64,000 bases of DNA, from NCBI GenBank assembly GCA_038212445.1, contig JBBQUM010000016.1:1-64000 (forward strand). The letters are read 5' to 3'. Each line of letters opens with the position of its first letter. Position 1 is the stretch's first letter. This DNA comes from TMP-7 sp038212445 (GTDB lineage Bacteria > Acidobacteriota > Terriglobia > Bryobacterales > Bryobacteraceae). The position numbers and the translations under genes were made by a program. Below are positions 33,720 through 42,362 of the stretch, one piece after another. Below the pieces are notes generated by a model that saw only the letters and a program-made list of their open reading frames with translations, was not told the origin of the DNA and searched no databases.

Positions 33720-34623
33720 GATTGAATTGACGCGCCGCGCTGCAAAGGCGCTCCACAAGAGCACGCATCCAAGGATTGTGCCGCTCGGCTTGCTGGTACT
33801 AGTGGTTTCCATTACGCTCGGCGTCACGAGCGCAATATGGGTGGACCGTCCGCTGTTGATCGTGCTGGGTGTTTTGGTCGGACTCTATTTCTTGTTTGCC
33901 ATCAAGGTGGCGATGCAATGGGAGAAGGTCGCGCTGTTGAGGCTGGGCAAGTACATCGGGCTCCGTGGACCCGGGGTCTTCATGATCGTCCCCTTCATCG
34001 ACGAGATCAGTCAATATGTAGATCAGCGAGTGCGGGTGACCGACGTTCGGGCGGAATCCGCGCTCACGCGTGACACGGTACCGGTGAACGTCGACGCGAT
34101 CGTCTTCTGGGTGGTTTGGAATGCCGAGAAGACCTTACTCGAAGTGTCCGATTTCACGTCGGCAATCACATTGAGCGCGCAGACGGCGCTACGCGAGTCC
34201 ATTGGACGGCACGAATTGGCGCAGATGATCACCGAACGCGACACCCTGGGCCGCGAACTTCAGCGGATTCTCGACGAGAAGACCAACCCCTGGGGGATCA
34301 CCGTCCAGTCGGTTGAGATCCGCGACGTCCACATCCCTGAAGCGCTTGAGGATGCGATGTCGCGACAGGCGCAGGCTGAACGCGAACGCCAGGCACGCAT
34401 CATTCTCGGCACCGCCGAGACTGAGATTGCGCACAAGTTTTCAGAAGCATCGCTGCTCTATGTCAACAATCCAACGGCACTTCATCTGAGAGCCATGAAT
34501 ATGCTCTACGAGGCGCTCAAGGAGAAGGGTTCGATGGTAATTGTGCCGTCGTCAGCGGTGGAGACGATGGGCTTGGGCGGAATGCTCAGCACCGCTGCCA
34601 TGGCCCGTCAGCAGATGCCGTAG
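33709..34623 (+). CDS. slipin (stomatin-like SPFH/band 7 protein)
   Basis: 304 residues. The ATG at 33709 has a perfect AAGGAGG six bases upstream. Two close membrane segments (about 27-45 and 49-66) anchor it, followed by the SPFH domain: WEKVALLRLGKYIGLRGPGVFMIVPFIDEI, DQRVRVTDVRAE, LTRDTVPVNVDAIVFW, VEIRDVHIPEALEDAMSRQAQAERERQARI, then a C-terminal helix and SSAVETMGLGG. Slipins form oligomeric membrane scaffolds, often with an NfeD partner; no nfeD is adjacent here, where a small two-helix membrane protein takes its place. Confidence 0.93.
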   Translation: MITEIELTRRAAKALHKSTHPRIVPLGLLVLVVSITLGVTSAIWVDRPLLIVLGVLVGLYFLFAIKVAMQWEKVALLRLGKYIGLRGPGVFMIVPFIDEISQYVDQRVRVTDVRAESALTRDTVPVNVDAIVFWVVWNAEKTLLEVSDFTSAITLSAQTALRESIGRHELAQMITERDTLGRELQRILDEKTNPWGITVQSVEIRDVHIPEALEDAMSRQAQAERERQARIILGTAETEIAHKFSEASLLYVNNPTALHLRAMNMLYEALKEKGSMVIVPSSAVETMGLGGMLSTAAMARQQMP

Positions 34624-34629
34624 CACTAG

Positions 34630-36330
34630 CTAGTCCAAAGCAACCCTGGTGCGATTGACGTCGAGCCAGGACGTAAGGTCTCGAGCCGAGCGGATCTTGC
34701 CGTCGAGGATCCGCTCAACGATTTCCCCGGTTAGAACCGCATTCCATTTCTCGTCATAAGACGCCGGTGAGGCATCGCCGGCGAAACGTACAATAAAGGG
34801 CACGAATTTCATGGGACTGTTCTCGACGGCGGCCCGTAGGGTGGGATTCAGACGGATCTTCTCTTTCCACACTTCCTTGCGAAACGGGTGGTCGGTACTG
34901 ACGAGCAAGGTCGTATTCTCCGCGAGGCCCGCTTTGGCCAGCAGGTCACGGAATTCCCCGACCGTGCGATCCACAAGCGCGAGGTTGTCGATGTAGCTCA
35001 ACCCGCGACGCGTCGAGTACTCTCCTTTGGCCGCGTCGTAGATAGCGTACGGGTGCGGAGTGGGCCAGTGGACCACCACCAGATCCAAGTCCGGATTGGT
35101 CACCGCTTTGACGGCATGTTCCCGGATTCGCTTGAACATCCCCAATTGTTCCTGCTGGACAGAGTGCTGGACTGCCGCTACGGCTCGCGATTCGAACTCC
35201 AGATTGAGCGCATAAAGCATATCCTCGCCCTTCCACTCGAGCAGGAAAAGCATGGTCTTGAAGAATCCGATCCTGCGCGCGTGAACCTCGGTTTCGAGAT
35301 CCTCACCTCCGTGCCAGCTGGTCTCCCAGTAACAATCGGACACCCATTCGTTCAGGACGCGGCAGTAAGGATGATGCCAGCCGAGGACGGCCGAGTTCAG
35401 ACCTTTCTCGCGCGCGTGCTGGAACACGGTCGGCTGCGAATGCCAGGCTACGGCGGGCTCGCCGCTCTCGGGCCACAGCGTCAAATCAGACGTTCCCCGC
35501 AGTTCCACTCGCTTCAAAGCGCGCTCTGAGAGCAGGGCCGGCATGGCGATCATGGTCCAGCGAGCCGTTGGGGTTGCCTGGGTGGCATAGAACGACTCCC
35601 TCCGCATTTGATCGAGATTCGGCATTCGCGTTTGCGCCGGCCGGTGATCGAACGCCATGCCCTGATCGAACTCGTCGAAAACCATCCACACCACCCTTGC
35701 CGCCGCCTTATGTCCCGTGAGCACCGGCGCCAGAGAACGGTCGGCAAAATCGGCCGCTGAAGGGGAGGACGCCCACGCCCATGAGAGGTTGATTGCGAAC
35801 GAGAGGAAGAGGAGAGAAAGAAGTCCTGTGACGGTGCGCGCCGTACGCAGAATTCGCTGATTGTTGAAGAGTACAACGATCATCGCGCCGAAGAGCAGTG
35901 TGGTCTCAAGTGCGATGGACAGAATCTCGCAGAAGTACGAGAACTGATCCGGCGGCGGGCTCATGTATTGAACCAGCTTCTCGGCTGGGTAGCTGAGCAG
36001 GATTAGGAAGAAGCCTTTGGCTACGCGAGTGACCAACCGGTTGTTTACGCGGGTTACGACGTTCCAGCCCGAATAGAGAATGACAGTGAGGAGCAGCACG
36101 TCGGCCAGAGTCGCCCATAGCAGCGTCATGTCGGCCGGCGCCTTGCGCAGGTAGTTCAGCCCACGCGAGGGAATTTTTTCAGATAGATACCAGGCGTTAA
36201 CGAAGCACAGATTGGCAAGCGAGAAGGCCGTGAGCAGATTTGCGCGCTCGGCCTTTATTTTTTCCGCAAAAGAAACAGCCAGCGGTCGAGTCCATCCAGC
36301 CGTTGCATCCGGATCGTGTTGAAGAAGCAT
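34630..36330 (-). CDS. membrane-anchored sulfatase/alkaline phosphatase-superfamily protein
   Basis: About 566 residues. Four or more membrane helices in the N-terminal 210 residues (LLWATLADVLLLTVILYSGW; FFLILLSYPAEKLV; LETTLLFGAMIVVLF; TVTGLLSLLFLSFAI), then an extracytoplasmic sulfatase-like domain: VVWMVFDEFDQGM as the first metal site, MPNLDQMRRESFYATQATPTARWT with a candidate Thr nucleophile, and STDHPFRKEVW in place of the S-D-H-G metal motif. The fold resembles phosphoglycerol/phosphoethanolamine transferases. Start is uncertain: the ATG at 36330 overlaps the methyltransferase by 76 bases; a frame to 36594 is open but only shadows that gene. Confidence 0.75.
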   Translation of the reverse strand: MLLQHDPDATAGWTRPLAVSFAEKIKAERANLLTAFSLANLCFVNAWYLSEKIPSRGLNYLRKAPADMTLLWATLADVLLLTVILYSGWNVVTRVNNRLVTRVAKGFFLILLSYPAEKLVQYMSPPPDQFSYFCEILSIALETTLLFGAMIVVLFNNQRILRTARTVTGLLSLLFLSFAINLSWAWASSPSAADFADRSLAPVLTGHKAAARVVWMVFDEFDQGMAFDHRPAQTRMPNLDQMRRESFYATQATPTARWTMIAMPALLSERALKRVELRGTSDLTLWPESGEPAVAWHSQPTVFQHAREKGLNSAVLGWHHPYCRVLNEWVSDCYWETSWHGGEDLETEVHARRIGFFKTMLFLLEWKGEDMLYALNLEFESRAVAAVQHSVQQEQLGMFKRIREHAVKAVTNPDLDLVVVHWPTPHPYAIYDAAKGEYSTRRGLSYIDNLALVDRTVGEFRDLLAKAGLAENTTLLVSTDHPFRKEVWKEKIRLNPTLRAAVENSPMKFVPFIVRFAGDASPASYDEKWNAVLTGEIVERILDGKIRSARDLTSWLDVNRTRVALD

Positions 36331-37649
36331 CCACACTCTCTCTGGAACTGATCGACCGTGAGATCCCGGTACAACAGGTGCCGCCCGCGCACGAGCCGGC
36401 GAAACATCGGATCTTCGGGGCCGACAAATTCGATCAGGGCCAGGTCTTTGGTAAGCGACGCCGCCAGCCGCAACACCTCGATCATCGGGATGCGCTCGGT
36501 GACCATCATGTGGTGAATGACGGCCAGCATCATCACCATGTCGAAATGTCCTTCCGCGCGCGCCAGGAAAGATTCGCATTCCGTGTTGCGCCAACCGGTG
36601 CCGGGGGTAGGCCTCGCAAGATCCACGACCAGCGGGAGAACGTCGAGCCGCTCAGCCTGTGCGCGCTTAAAGAGGCGTCCAGCGACGGCAGCGTCGGAAT
36701 CGATCGCCACTACCCGGGCGCCGCTTCTGGCGGCTAGTTCACTGAACTTCCCCTCGTTGGCGCCGACGTCCAGCACAGCTTTGGGAGCGTGTTCGGCGAG
36801 CGCACTACGAACGAAATCTTCCTTCGCCGCCAGCGTTTGATCGGAGTACAGAGATTTGTGATCCAGGTAGCCGGTCCAGGCGGAGTCCTGCGGGACTGGC
36901 GCCTCGCGGCGCAGTGAGCGGCGCAGGCTCGAATACAAACGGCCAATTATGTAGTCGGCCTGCTCGGGAGACGCGGCTCTCCGGGGCTCATACAGGGTTC
37001 CATCGTAAGTGTTCCGGCGGCCGTCGAGCCAGACCGGCAGCGTCACCAGATTGAAGAAGCGGGGACTTAACCGCTCCCGCCAATTGGCCCAACGGTACAA
37101 CTCCGCAGGCTCAGCCCCATCCCGGCGGCTAAACAACAGTTCCCCCGGACTGCGCCCGAGCCTGCGGACGGCCATCAGAATCAGCATGAAGGTGCGGGTG
37201 AACTGCGCGTACGCGAGCCACGTGGAATCGAGCGGATCGCGGCGCTCGAATGAAGGCAGGTCGACAAACACCGGCTGGGGCCCGCGAAACAGCACGTTGT
37301 ATGGAGTGGCGTCCTTCAGCCAGTAACCCTGCCCCAGCAGACCCTCGCTCAGGTCGAGCGTGAGTTCCGCTGCGCGATGCAGCATTTCCACCGGCCACTC
37401 ATATGGATAACTGGCGAAAGGTATTCGCTCGTGCTCGAGAATCTCCGTTCCCGGGCGGACGCTTTCCCCAGTGAAGAGCGTCTGAACGATGCGCCCGTCG
37501 GCTACGCACTCGCGCGCAAACGCAGTTTCGAGAAAGTTCCGAATGTTCTCCGAAGCGGCGTGACTAACCGTCCTCAGGATCCTGCCTGCGCGGCGTTCAA
37601 CGTACCCAGACGGATCACGGAACGACAAGCCCGGTGCCGTGAGCTGCAT
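36255..37649 (-). CDS. kinase-like domain fused to SAM methyltransferase (NoeA-like)
   Basis: 464 residues from the ATG at 37649 (MQLTAPGLSFRDPSGYVERR); the upstream extension only shadows the small gene before it. Residues about 45-150 have an aminoglycoside-phosphotransferase/kinase-like core: E-Y-P-Y-E-W pattern (SYPYEWPVEMLH), then LKDATPYNVLFRG and VFVDLPSFE, matching the catalytic loop D-x-x-x-x-N and the metal-binding Asp. Residues about 285-460 are a class I SAM methyltransferase: AVLDVGANEGKFSELAA (motif I), VVAIDSD, FDMVMMLAVIHHM. The same arrangement occurs in NoeA-type nodulation-related proteins. Likely modifies a cell-surface or lipid-linked sugar; acceptor unknown. Confidence 0.8.
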   Translation of the reverse strand: MQLTAPGLSFRDPSGYVERRAGRILRTVSHAASENIRNFLETAFARECVADGRIVQTLFTGESVRPGTEILEHERIPFASYPYEWPVEMLHRAAELTLDLSEGLLGQGYWLKDATPYNVLFRGPQPVFVDLPSFERRDPLDSTWLAYAQFTRTFMLILMAVRRLGRSPGELLFSRRDGAEPAELYRWANWRERLSPRFFNLVTLPVWLDGRRNTYDGTLYEPRRAASPEQADYIIGRLYSSLRRSLRREAPVPQDSAWTGYLDHKSLYSDQTLAAKEDFVRSALAEHAPKAVLDVGANEGKFSELAARSGARVVAIDSDAAVAGRLFKRAQAERLDVLPLVVDLARPTPGTGWRNTECESFLARAEGHFDMVMMLAVIHHMMVTERIPMIEVLRLAASLTKDLALIEFVGPEDPMFRRLVRGRHLLYRDLTVDQFQRECGCFFNTIRMQRLDGLDRWLFLLRKK

Positions 37650-37651
37650 CG

Positions 37652-37843
37652 CTACTTTCGACGTGCTGAAAACCGTCCGAGGAGGCGTCTGAAGTAGAAT
37701 CCGCCGGCCAGGAAAGCAGCATAGGCCAGTTGATACATCATGGTTCCTGAACCCGGGTCCACATACGCACGTGCGGGTTGAGGCGAGATTAGAAGAACAA
37801 CAAGCGCCAACATCAAAGCGCCCGCGATGTGTCGATTGAGCAT
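37652..37843 (-). CDS. small YVDPGSG membrane protein
   Basis: 63 residues. A signal peptide or first helix (ALMLALVVLLISPQPARA), then Y-V-D-P-G-S-G-T, then a second helix (YQLAYAAFLAGGFYF) and a basic tail (RRLLGRFSARRK). GGAGG precedes the ATG. The stop is two bases before the methyltransferase start, so the two are coupled. Proteins with this YVDPG(S/T)G core recur beside methyltransferases and sulfatase-fold proteins in several phyla; the role is unknown. Confidence 0.85.
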   Translation of the reverse strand: MLNRHIAGALMLALVVLLISPQPARAYVDPGSGTMMYQLAYAAFLAGGFYFRRLLGRFSARRK

Positions 37844-38054
37844 GGAACCTCCACAAGAGCCGGGATTTGTACTGCTGCCCTGGAGGGACTATCGGTATTA
37901 GGCCGTCCCCGGTTTACGCCAGCGCCCTTTAAATTCGCACCTAGTAACCGCCAATGGGGGTAGCGGCGGGGAAAAACCCTACAGTACTCGGCAATAGACC
38001 GGAACTATTGCGTAGCAACTCTCGTCCTCAGTAGTAAGTGATGATATGTTGGAG

Positions 38055-38066
38055 CCATATATATGG
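38055..38066. promoter_or_regulatory. palindrome over the padR start codon
   Basis: CCATATATATGG, a perfect 12-bp palindrome that includes the ATG at 38063. GGAG at 38051-38054 is the ribosome binding site just before it. PadR proteins often bind A/T-rich palindromes at their own promoters, so this is a candidate autoregulatory site or a stem that hides the start codon. Confidence 0.4.
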
Positions 38067-38407
38067 AAGATCAACAATTCGAGCAGGAATGGAAGAAGGG
38101 CAGCGGCGAGATGCTCATCCTCGCACTGATCGAGGACCAGCCACGCCACGGCTACGACATCTCCAAACTGATCGAATCCCGGTCGGCCGGATCGTTGCAT
38201 TTTCATGTCGCCACGCTCTATCCGCTGCTGTACCGGCTGGAGAAACGAGGCTGGATCGAGGGCCTCTGGGTGGAGAAAGCCGGGCAGCGACGCCGTCGTT
38301 ATTACACGCTAACGCCGGAGGGTAGCAAGATCCTGGAGCGCCAGCGCAGCAGTTGGAAGAAATTTGTGACCGCGATTGGAATGATCACCGGAGTCGAACA
38401 TGCCTGA
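38063..38407 (+). CDS. PadR-family transcriptional regulator
   Basis: 114 residues. Winged-helix PadR protein: MLILALIEDQPRHGYDISKLIE, TLYPLLYRLEKRGWIEGLW, RRRRYYTLTPEG, and a short C-terminal dimerisation helix. The next gene, an ADOP permease, overlaps by 8 bases and its first 60 residues form a helical domain common in PadR-linked ADOPs. This PadR-ADOP pair recurs in Acidobacteriota; the regulator probably controls the permease. Confidence 0.93.
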   Translation: MEDQQFEQEWKKGSGEMLILALIEDQPRHGYDISKLIESRSAGSLHFHVATLYPLLYRLEKRGWIEGLWVEKAGQRRRRYYTLTPEGSKILERQRSSWKKFVTAIGMITGVEHA

Positions 38408-41120
38408 TTGGAAGCAAGAAATCAGCGAGCGTCTCAGCATCCTGAACCTGGGGCCGGAGAGCGAAGCCGCCATCGTCGACGAACTTTCGCAGCACCTCGG
38501 CGATCTGTACGAGGAACTCATGTCCTCGGGGATGTCCGCGGCGGATGCGCGCAAGGAGGTACTGTCCCAGATCGATCCGCTGGCAGCGGAGTTCCAGAAG
38601 ACGCATCGCCCGACATCCGCACCGGTGGAAACTGTGGAGTTTCTACGCGGCGCTCCCTTGACCGGACTTTGGAAGGACTTCCGCTACGCGGCTCGCGTGC
38701 TACGCAAGAATCCTGGCTTTACGACCGCTGTAGTAGTAGCGCTGGCATTGGGTATCGGCGCCAACACGGCTATTTTCACGGTCGTGAATACACTGATGCT
38801 CAATCCTCTGGCTTTCCGGAATAGCTCTGAACTGGTTGCAGTTGAGACCGTTGAGGGCTTGAAGTCGGGTAGCGCACCGCGCGTACTGCCGCTTTCTTAT
38901 CCCAACCTGTTAGATCTTCAGGAGCGACAGCAAGTATTCAGCGATGTGGCCGCATACTCCTTAGCCGCTCCGCTAACCCTGGTTAGCGGCAGCAGGGGCG
39001 AGAGAATTTTCGCCGAATTCGTGACTCCGAACTTCTTCGAGACGCTGGGGGTACGGCCGGTTCTCGGACGCTTTCTCGGCAGCGCTGACGCAGGGCCGGA
39101 TACCGATCCGGTGGCTGTAATCAGTTACTCCGCATGGCAGCAGCGGTTTGGCGCGGACCCCAACATCGCGGGCCGAGTGCTGAAACTAAACAACAACACG
39201 GTCGTTACGGTAGTGGGCGTGGCTCCGCCGGGATTCAAGGGCGTTACAGTCCTGTTCGGCCCGGATCTGTGGATTTCAATGGCCGCGGCAAGAGTAGTCA
39301 GCCCGGTCCTACAAAAGTCGTTGCAAGATCGAGGGGAGCCCTCGGTGATGGTAGCATCGCGGCTCAAGCCTGGAGTTTCGCAGTCCCAAGCGCAAGCCAA
39401 TATCGACACACTCAACGCCGCACTACTGCAGCAGTATCCGGAACTGAGCCGGAACCGGGCGCTGAGGCTGCGGCCGATCGTCGAGGCTGCTCAAGGGGAT
39501 AGACGGCAATCGTTCCTGGTAGGATCGGTGGTCCTGATGATTGTCGTCGGACTCATCCTGCTGATCGCATGCTCGAATGCGGCGAGCCTGTTCCTGGCTC
39601 GAGCCTCTGGCAGGAGACAGGAAATTGCGGTTCGGCTTGCCCTTGGTGCCGGTCGCGGCCGCGTTATCCGGCAGTTGCTGACTGAGAGTATTCTGCTGGC
39701 ACTGCTCAGCGGCGCAGCAGGACTGGTTGTCGCCTACGCAGGCTGTCAGTTGCTTTGGTCATTCCGGCCGCCAGAAGTTGCGCAGAACATTGTGGACGCG
39801 AAGATGGACGGCACGGTGCTGGCCTACGCACTGGCCATTTCGCTGCTGACCGGCGTTCTGTTCGGGCTGGCCCCGGCGATACAGGCGACCCGGGCGGACA
39901 TCGTCGATGCGATCAAGGAGTCGGCACGAACCGCAGGTCGGTCGCGCGGCAGAGTTCATTTCCGCAATCTCCTGCTGGCCGGGCAGGTGGCGCTATCGGT
40001 GGTGGCCCTGATCGCTTCAGGTCTTTTCCTGCGCAGCATCCAGCGCGCCTATACGATTGATCCGGGTTTCCAGACCGACCACTTGGCGGTGTTCCTCATT
40101 AATCAGGGGCAGGCAGGATACGATCGTGCGCGCGCCGAGGAGTTCTACCGCGCCGTACGCGAGCGCGTGGGATCGCTACCGGGCGTCGACTCGGTGTCGT
40201 GGTCTTCAACGATGCCATTGTGGAATCGCGCGGCCCGGAATGTTCAGTTGGAGGGACAAGAGCCGCAACGGGCCCAGGACACGCCGGGCGTGATTGCCGC
40301 CGTTGTCGATCCGAACTTCTTTTCGACGGCCGGGATCCGGGTAATGGGCGGCCGGGTTTTTTCTAGTGCTGACCGCGCTAGTTCGGAACCCGTTGCGATT
40401 GTGAACGAGACCATGGCGAAACGGTCGTGGCCCAAGCAGGATGCCATCGGCCGACGCTTTCGCTTTACAGGCGACACGGTGAGCAAGCGCATCGTTGGAG
40501 TGGTGAAGACGGCGAATTACACGGGACTGGGCGAAGATCCTCAACCGGCGGTCTACACGCCGCTCGACCAGGATTTCAGCGCCTCCATGATCCTATGGCT
40601 GCGAACGCGCACAGCGCCGTCGCAGGTGATCGCGGAGGTTCAGCGCGAACTGCGGCAAATTGACCCTCAACTGGACGTCTCGGACGCACGCACCGGCAGC
40701 AAGATCGTAGACCAGGCATTGTTCTTTGCCCGTATCGGCGTCTCGCTGCTGGGGGTGTTCGGGCTACTGGCCCTGGCGCTGGTGGCGGTGGGGCTCTATG
40801 GCTCGGTAGCTTACTCGGTAAACCAAAGACAGGGCGAGATTGGACTTCGGGTAGCGCTGGGAGCGAGCCGTCCGGATGTACTTCGGATGGTGATCGGGCA
40901 AGGCATGAAGTGGGTCGGCATAGGACTGGGAGTTGGCGTGGCGCTCGCGTTGTTGCTCGGGCAGGCGATGTCGACGGTGTTGTTCGGCGTCAGTCCCGCG
41001 GATCCAGTCAGTTTCGGCGGAGCCCTCGCCGTGTTGACGATGGTGGCGCTGGCTGCCTGCCTCATCCCGGCACGCCGGGCCGCAAACCTCGATCCGCAAG
41101 TTGCTCTACGGGCGCATTAG
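38400..41120 (+). CDS. ADOP-type ABC transporter permease with N-terminal helical domain
   Basis: 906 residues. Residues 1-80 are a helical domain (DWKQEISERLSIL, EAAIVDELSQHLGDLYEEL, ADARKEVLSQI) found in PadR-coupled ADOPs. The rest has two FtsX/MacB-like halves: FRYAARVLRKNPGFTTAVVVALALGIGANTAIF, the periplasmic core, helices with CSNAASLFLARASGRRQEIAVRLALGAGRGRVIRQLL, a second periplasmic domain, and the C-terminal block RQGEIGLRVALGASRPDVLRM. No ATPase is adjacent. Substrate unknown; shares the plan of the genes at 5219 and 60492. Confidence 0.92.
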   Translation: MPDWKQEISERLSILNLGPESEAAIVDELSQHLGDLYEELMSSGMSAADARKEVLSQIDPLAAEFQKTHRPTSAPVETVEFLRGAPLTGLWKDFRYAARVLRKNPGFTTAVVVALALGIGANTAIFTVVNTLMLNPLAFRNSSELVAVETVEGLKSGSAPRVLPLSYPNLLDLQERQQVFSDVAAYSLAAPLTLVSGSRGERIFAEFVTPNFFETLGVRPVLGRFLGSADAGPDTDPVAVISYSAWQQRFGADPNIAGRVLKLNNNTVVTVVGVAPPGFKGVTVLFGPDLWISMAAARVVSPVLQKSLQDRGEPSVMVASRLKPGVSQSQAQANIDTLNAALLQQYPELSRNRALRLRPIVEAAQGDRRQSFLVGSVVLMIVVGLILLIACSNAASLFLARASGRRQEIAVRLALGAGRGRVIRQLLTESILLALLSGAAGLVVAYAGCQLLWSFRPPEVAQNIVDAKMDGTVLAYALAISLLTGVLFGLAPAIQATRADIVDAIKESARTAGRSRGRVHFRNLLLAGQVALSVVALIASGLFLRSIQRAYTIDPGFQTDHLAVFLINQGQAGYDRARAEEFYRAVRERVGSLPGVDSVSWSSTMPLWNRAARNVQLEGQEPQRAQDTPGVIAAVVDPNFFSTAGIRVMGGRVFSSADRASSEPVAIVNETMAKRSWPKQDAIGRRFRFTGDTVSKRIVGVVKTANYTGLGEDPQPAVYTPLDQDFSASMILWLRTRTAPSQVIAEVQRELRQIDPQLDVSDARTGSKIVDQALFFARIGVSLLGVFGLLALALVAVGLYGSVAYSVNQRQGEIGLRVALGASRPDVLRMVIGQGMKWVGIGLGVGVALALLLGQAMSTVLFGVSPADPVSFGGALAVLTMVALAACLIPARRAANLDPQVALRAH

Positions 41121-41176
41121 CAGTAAGCCTGGCTTTTGTGCGACTGTTCGGGCGGCAGGGCGCATCCTATTAGGTA

Positions 41177-42184
41177 GTGCTGCCGAAATATTCAATACTC
41201 GACCTAGCACCTGTCCGCCTGGGCGGGTCGATCGCTGATGCCTACCGCAATACGCTGGAGTTGGCACAGAGTGCGGAGCGTTGGGGTTACACCCGTTTCT
41301 GGCTCGCTGAGCATCACAACATGCCCGGCATCGCCAGTGCGGCGACCTCGGTGCTGATCGGCTACGTTGCCGGGGGGACGAGGACAATGCGGGTCGGCTC
41401 GGGAGGAGTTATGCTCCCGAACCATGCTTCGCTGGTGATTGCCGAGCAGTTCGGCACGCTGGCAACACTGTATCCCGATCGGATCGATCTCGGTGTCGGA
41501 CGCGCTCCAGGTACGGACCGCCTCACCGCTCACGCGCTCCGCCGTAATTTGAACGGCGAGGACGACTTTCCACGGCAAGTCGCGGAATTGCTTGCCTATC
41601 TCGCCCCCGTGAAGCCTGGCCAGCTGCTACAGGCCGTTCCGGGCGCCGGCAGCAACGTTCCGGTGTGGCTGCTGGGTTCGAGCACATACAGTGCTCAGCT
41701 CGCCGCCGCGATGGGACTGCCCTTTTCATTCGCGAGCCATTTCGCTCCAGAGTTGCTCCTGCAGGCTCTACGGCTGTATCGCGACAACTTCAAGCCTTCG
41801 GCTCACTTGGCCAAACCGTACGTTATTACAGGCGTCCCGCTGGTGGCGGCAGCGAGCGATGACGAGGCTCGACGACTGGCGACGTCGCCGATGCAGCGCC
41901 ACTTGAAGCTCCTTCGCGGGGAGGAGATCCATGTTCCACCGCCGGTGGACAGCATGGACGACCGGTGGTCGGCCAGCGAGAAGCAGATGGTGGAATCCAA
42001 GCTGAGAGTCGCCATTATTGGAGGTCCGGCCACGGTGGAAAGCCGGCTGGCGGCGTTCCTGCGCGACACACAGGCCGACGAGGTGATGTTCGTCTCCGAC
42101 TTATACGAGCAAACGGATCGCCTGCGGTCGTTCGAGATTGCGTCACAGGCCATGAAGGCTGTCGGAGCGCTCGTGTATTCCTAA
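41177..42184 (+). CDS. LLM-class flavin-dependent monooxygenase (MsnO8-like)
   Basis: 335 residues, GTG start at 41177. Luciferase-like TIM barrel: the opening LPKYSILDLAPVRLGGSIADAYRNTLELAQSAERWGYTRFWLAEHH, then VGSGGVMLPNHASLVIAEQFGTLATLYPDRIDLGVGRAPGTD, which is the flavin-binding signature, and PVWLLGSSTYSAQLAAAMGLPF. These oxygenases use reduced FMN on alkanes, sulfonates or secondary metabolites; the substrate cannot be told. Transcribed separately from the ADOP gene upstream, 56 bases away. Confidence 0.9.
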   Translation: MLPKYSILDLAPVRLGGSIADAYRNTLELAQSAERWGYTRFWLAEHHNMPGIASAATSVLIGYVAGGTRTMRVGSGGVMLPNHASLVIAEQFGTLATLYPDRIDLGVGRAPGTDRLTAHALRRNLNGEDDFPRQVAELLAYLAPVKPGQLLQAVPGAGSNVPVWLLGSSTYSAQLAAAMGLPFSFASHFAPELLLQALRLYRDNFKPSAHLAKPYVITGVPLVAAASDDEARRLATSPMQRHLKLLRGEEIHVPPPVDSMDDRWSASEKQMVESKLRVAIIGGPATVESRLAAFLRDTQADEVMFVSDLYEQTDRLRSFEIASQAMKAVGALVYS

Positions 42185-42263
42185 CGCAGGCGGTTTTCGG
42201 GTAGTACTTAGGGTGATTGGCGTACTGCCTCGTTCGGCCCAACACTGATACGATCCGAGTGGG

Positions 42264-42293
42264 TCGATCGGGGGAGCATCCGTCCCCGATCGA
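42264..42293 (+). terminator. GC-rich hairpin after the monooxygenase gene
   Basis: Perfect 10-bp stem TCGATCGGGG / CCCCGATCGA around a 10-base loop, 80 bases past the stop at 42184. No U-run follows, so it may be a terminator aided by Rho or a 5' leader stem of the next gene. Confidence 0.45.
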
Positions 42294-42362
42294 ATTCCGA
42301 ACCCTCGCGTGGCTAACGACGAGGCTGCAACCAACCTACATACCCGAAGAGGATCTTCTCTG

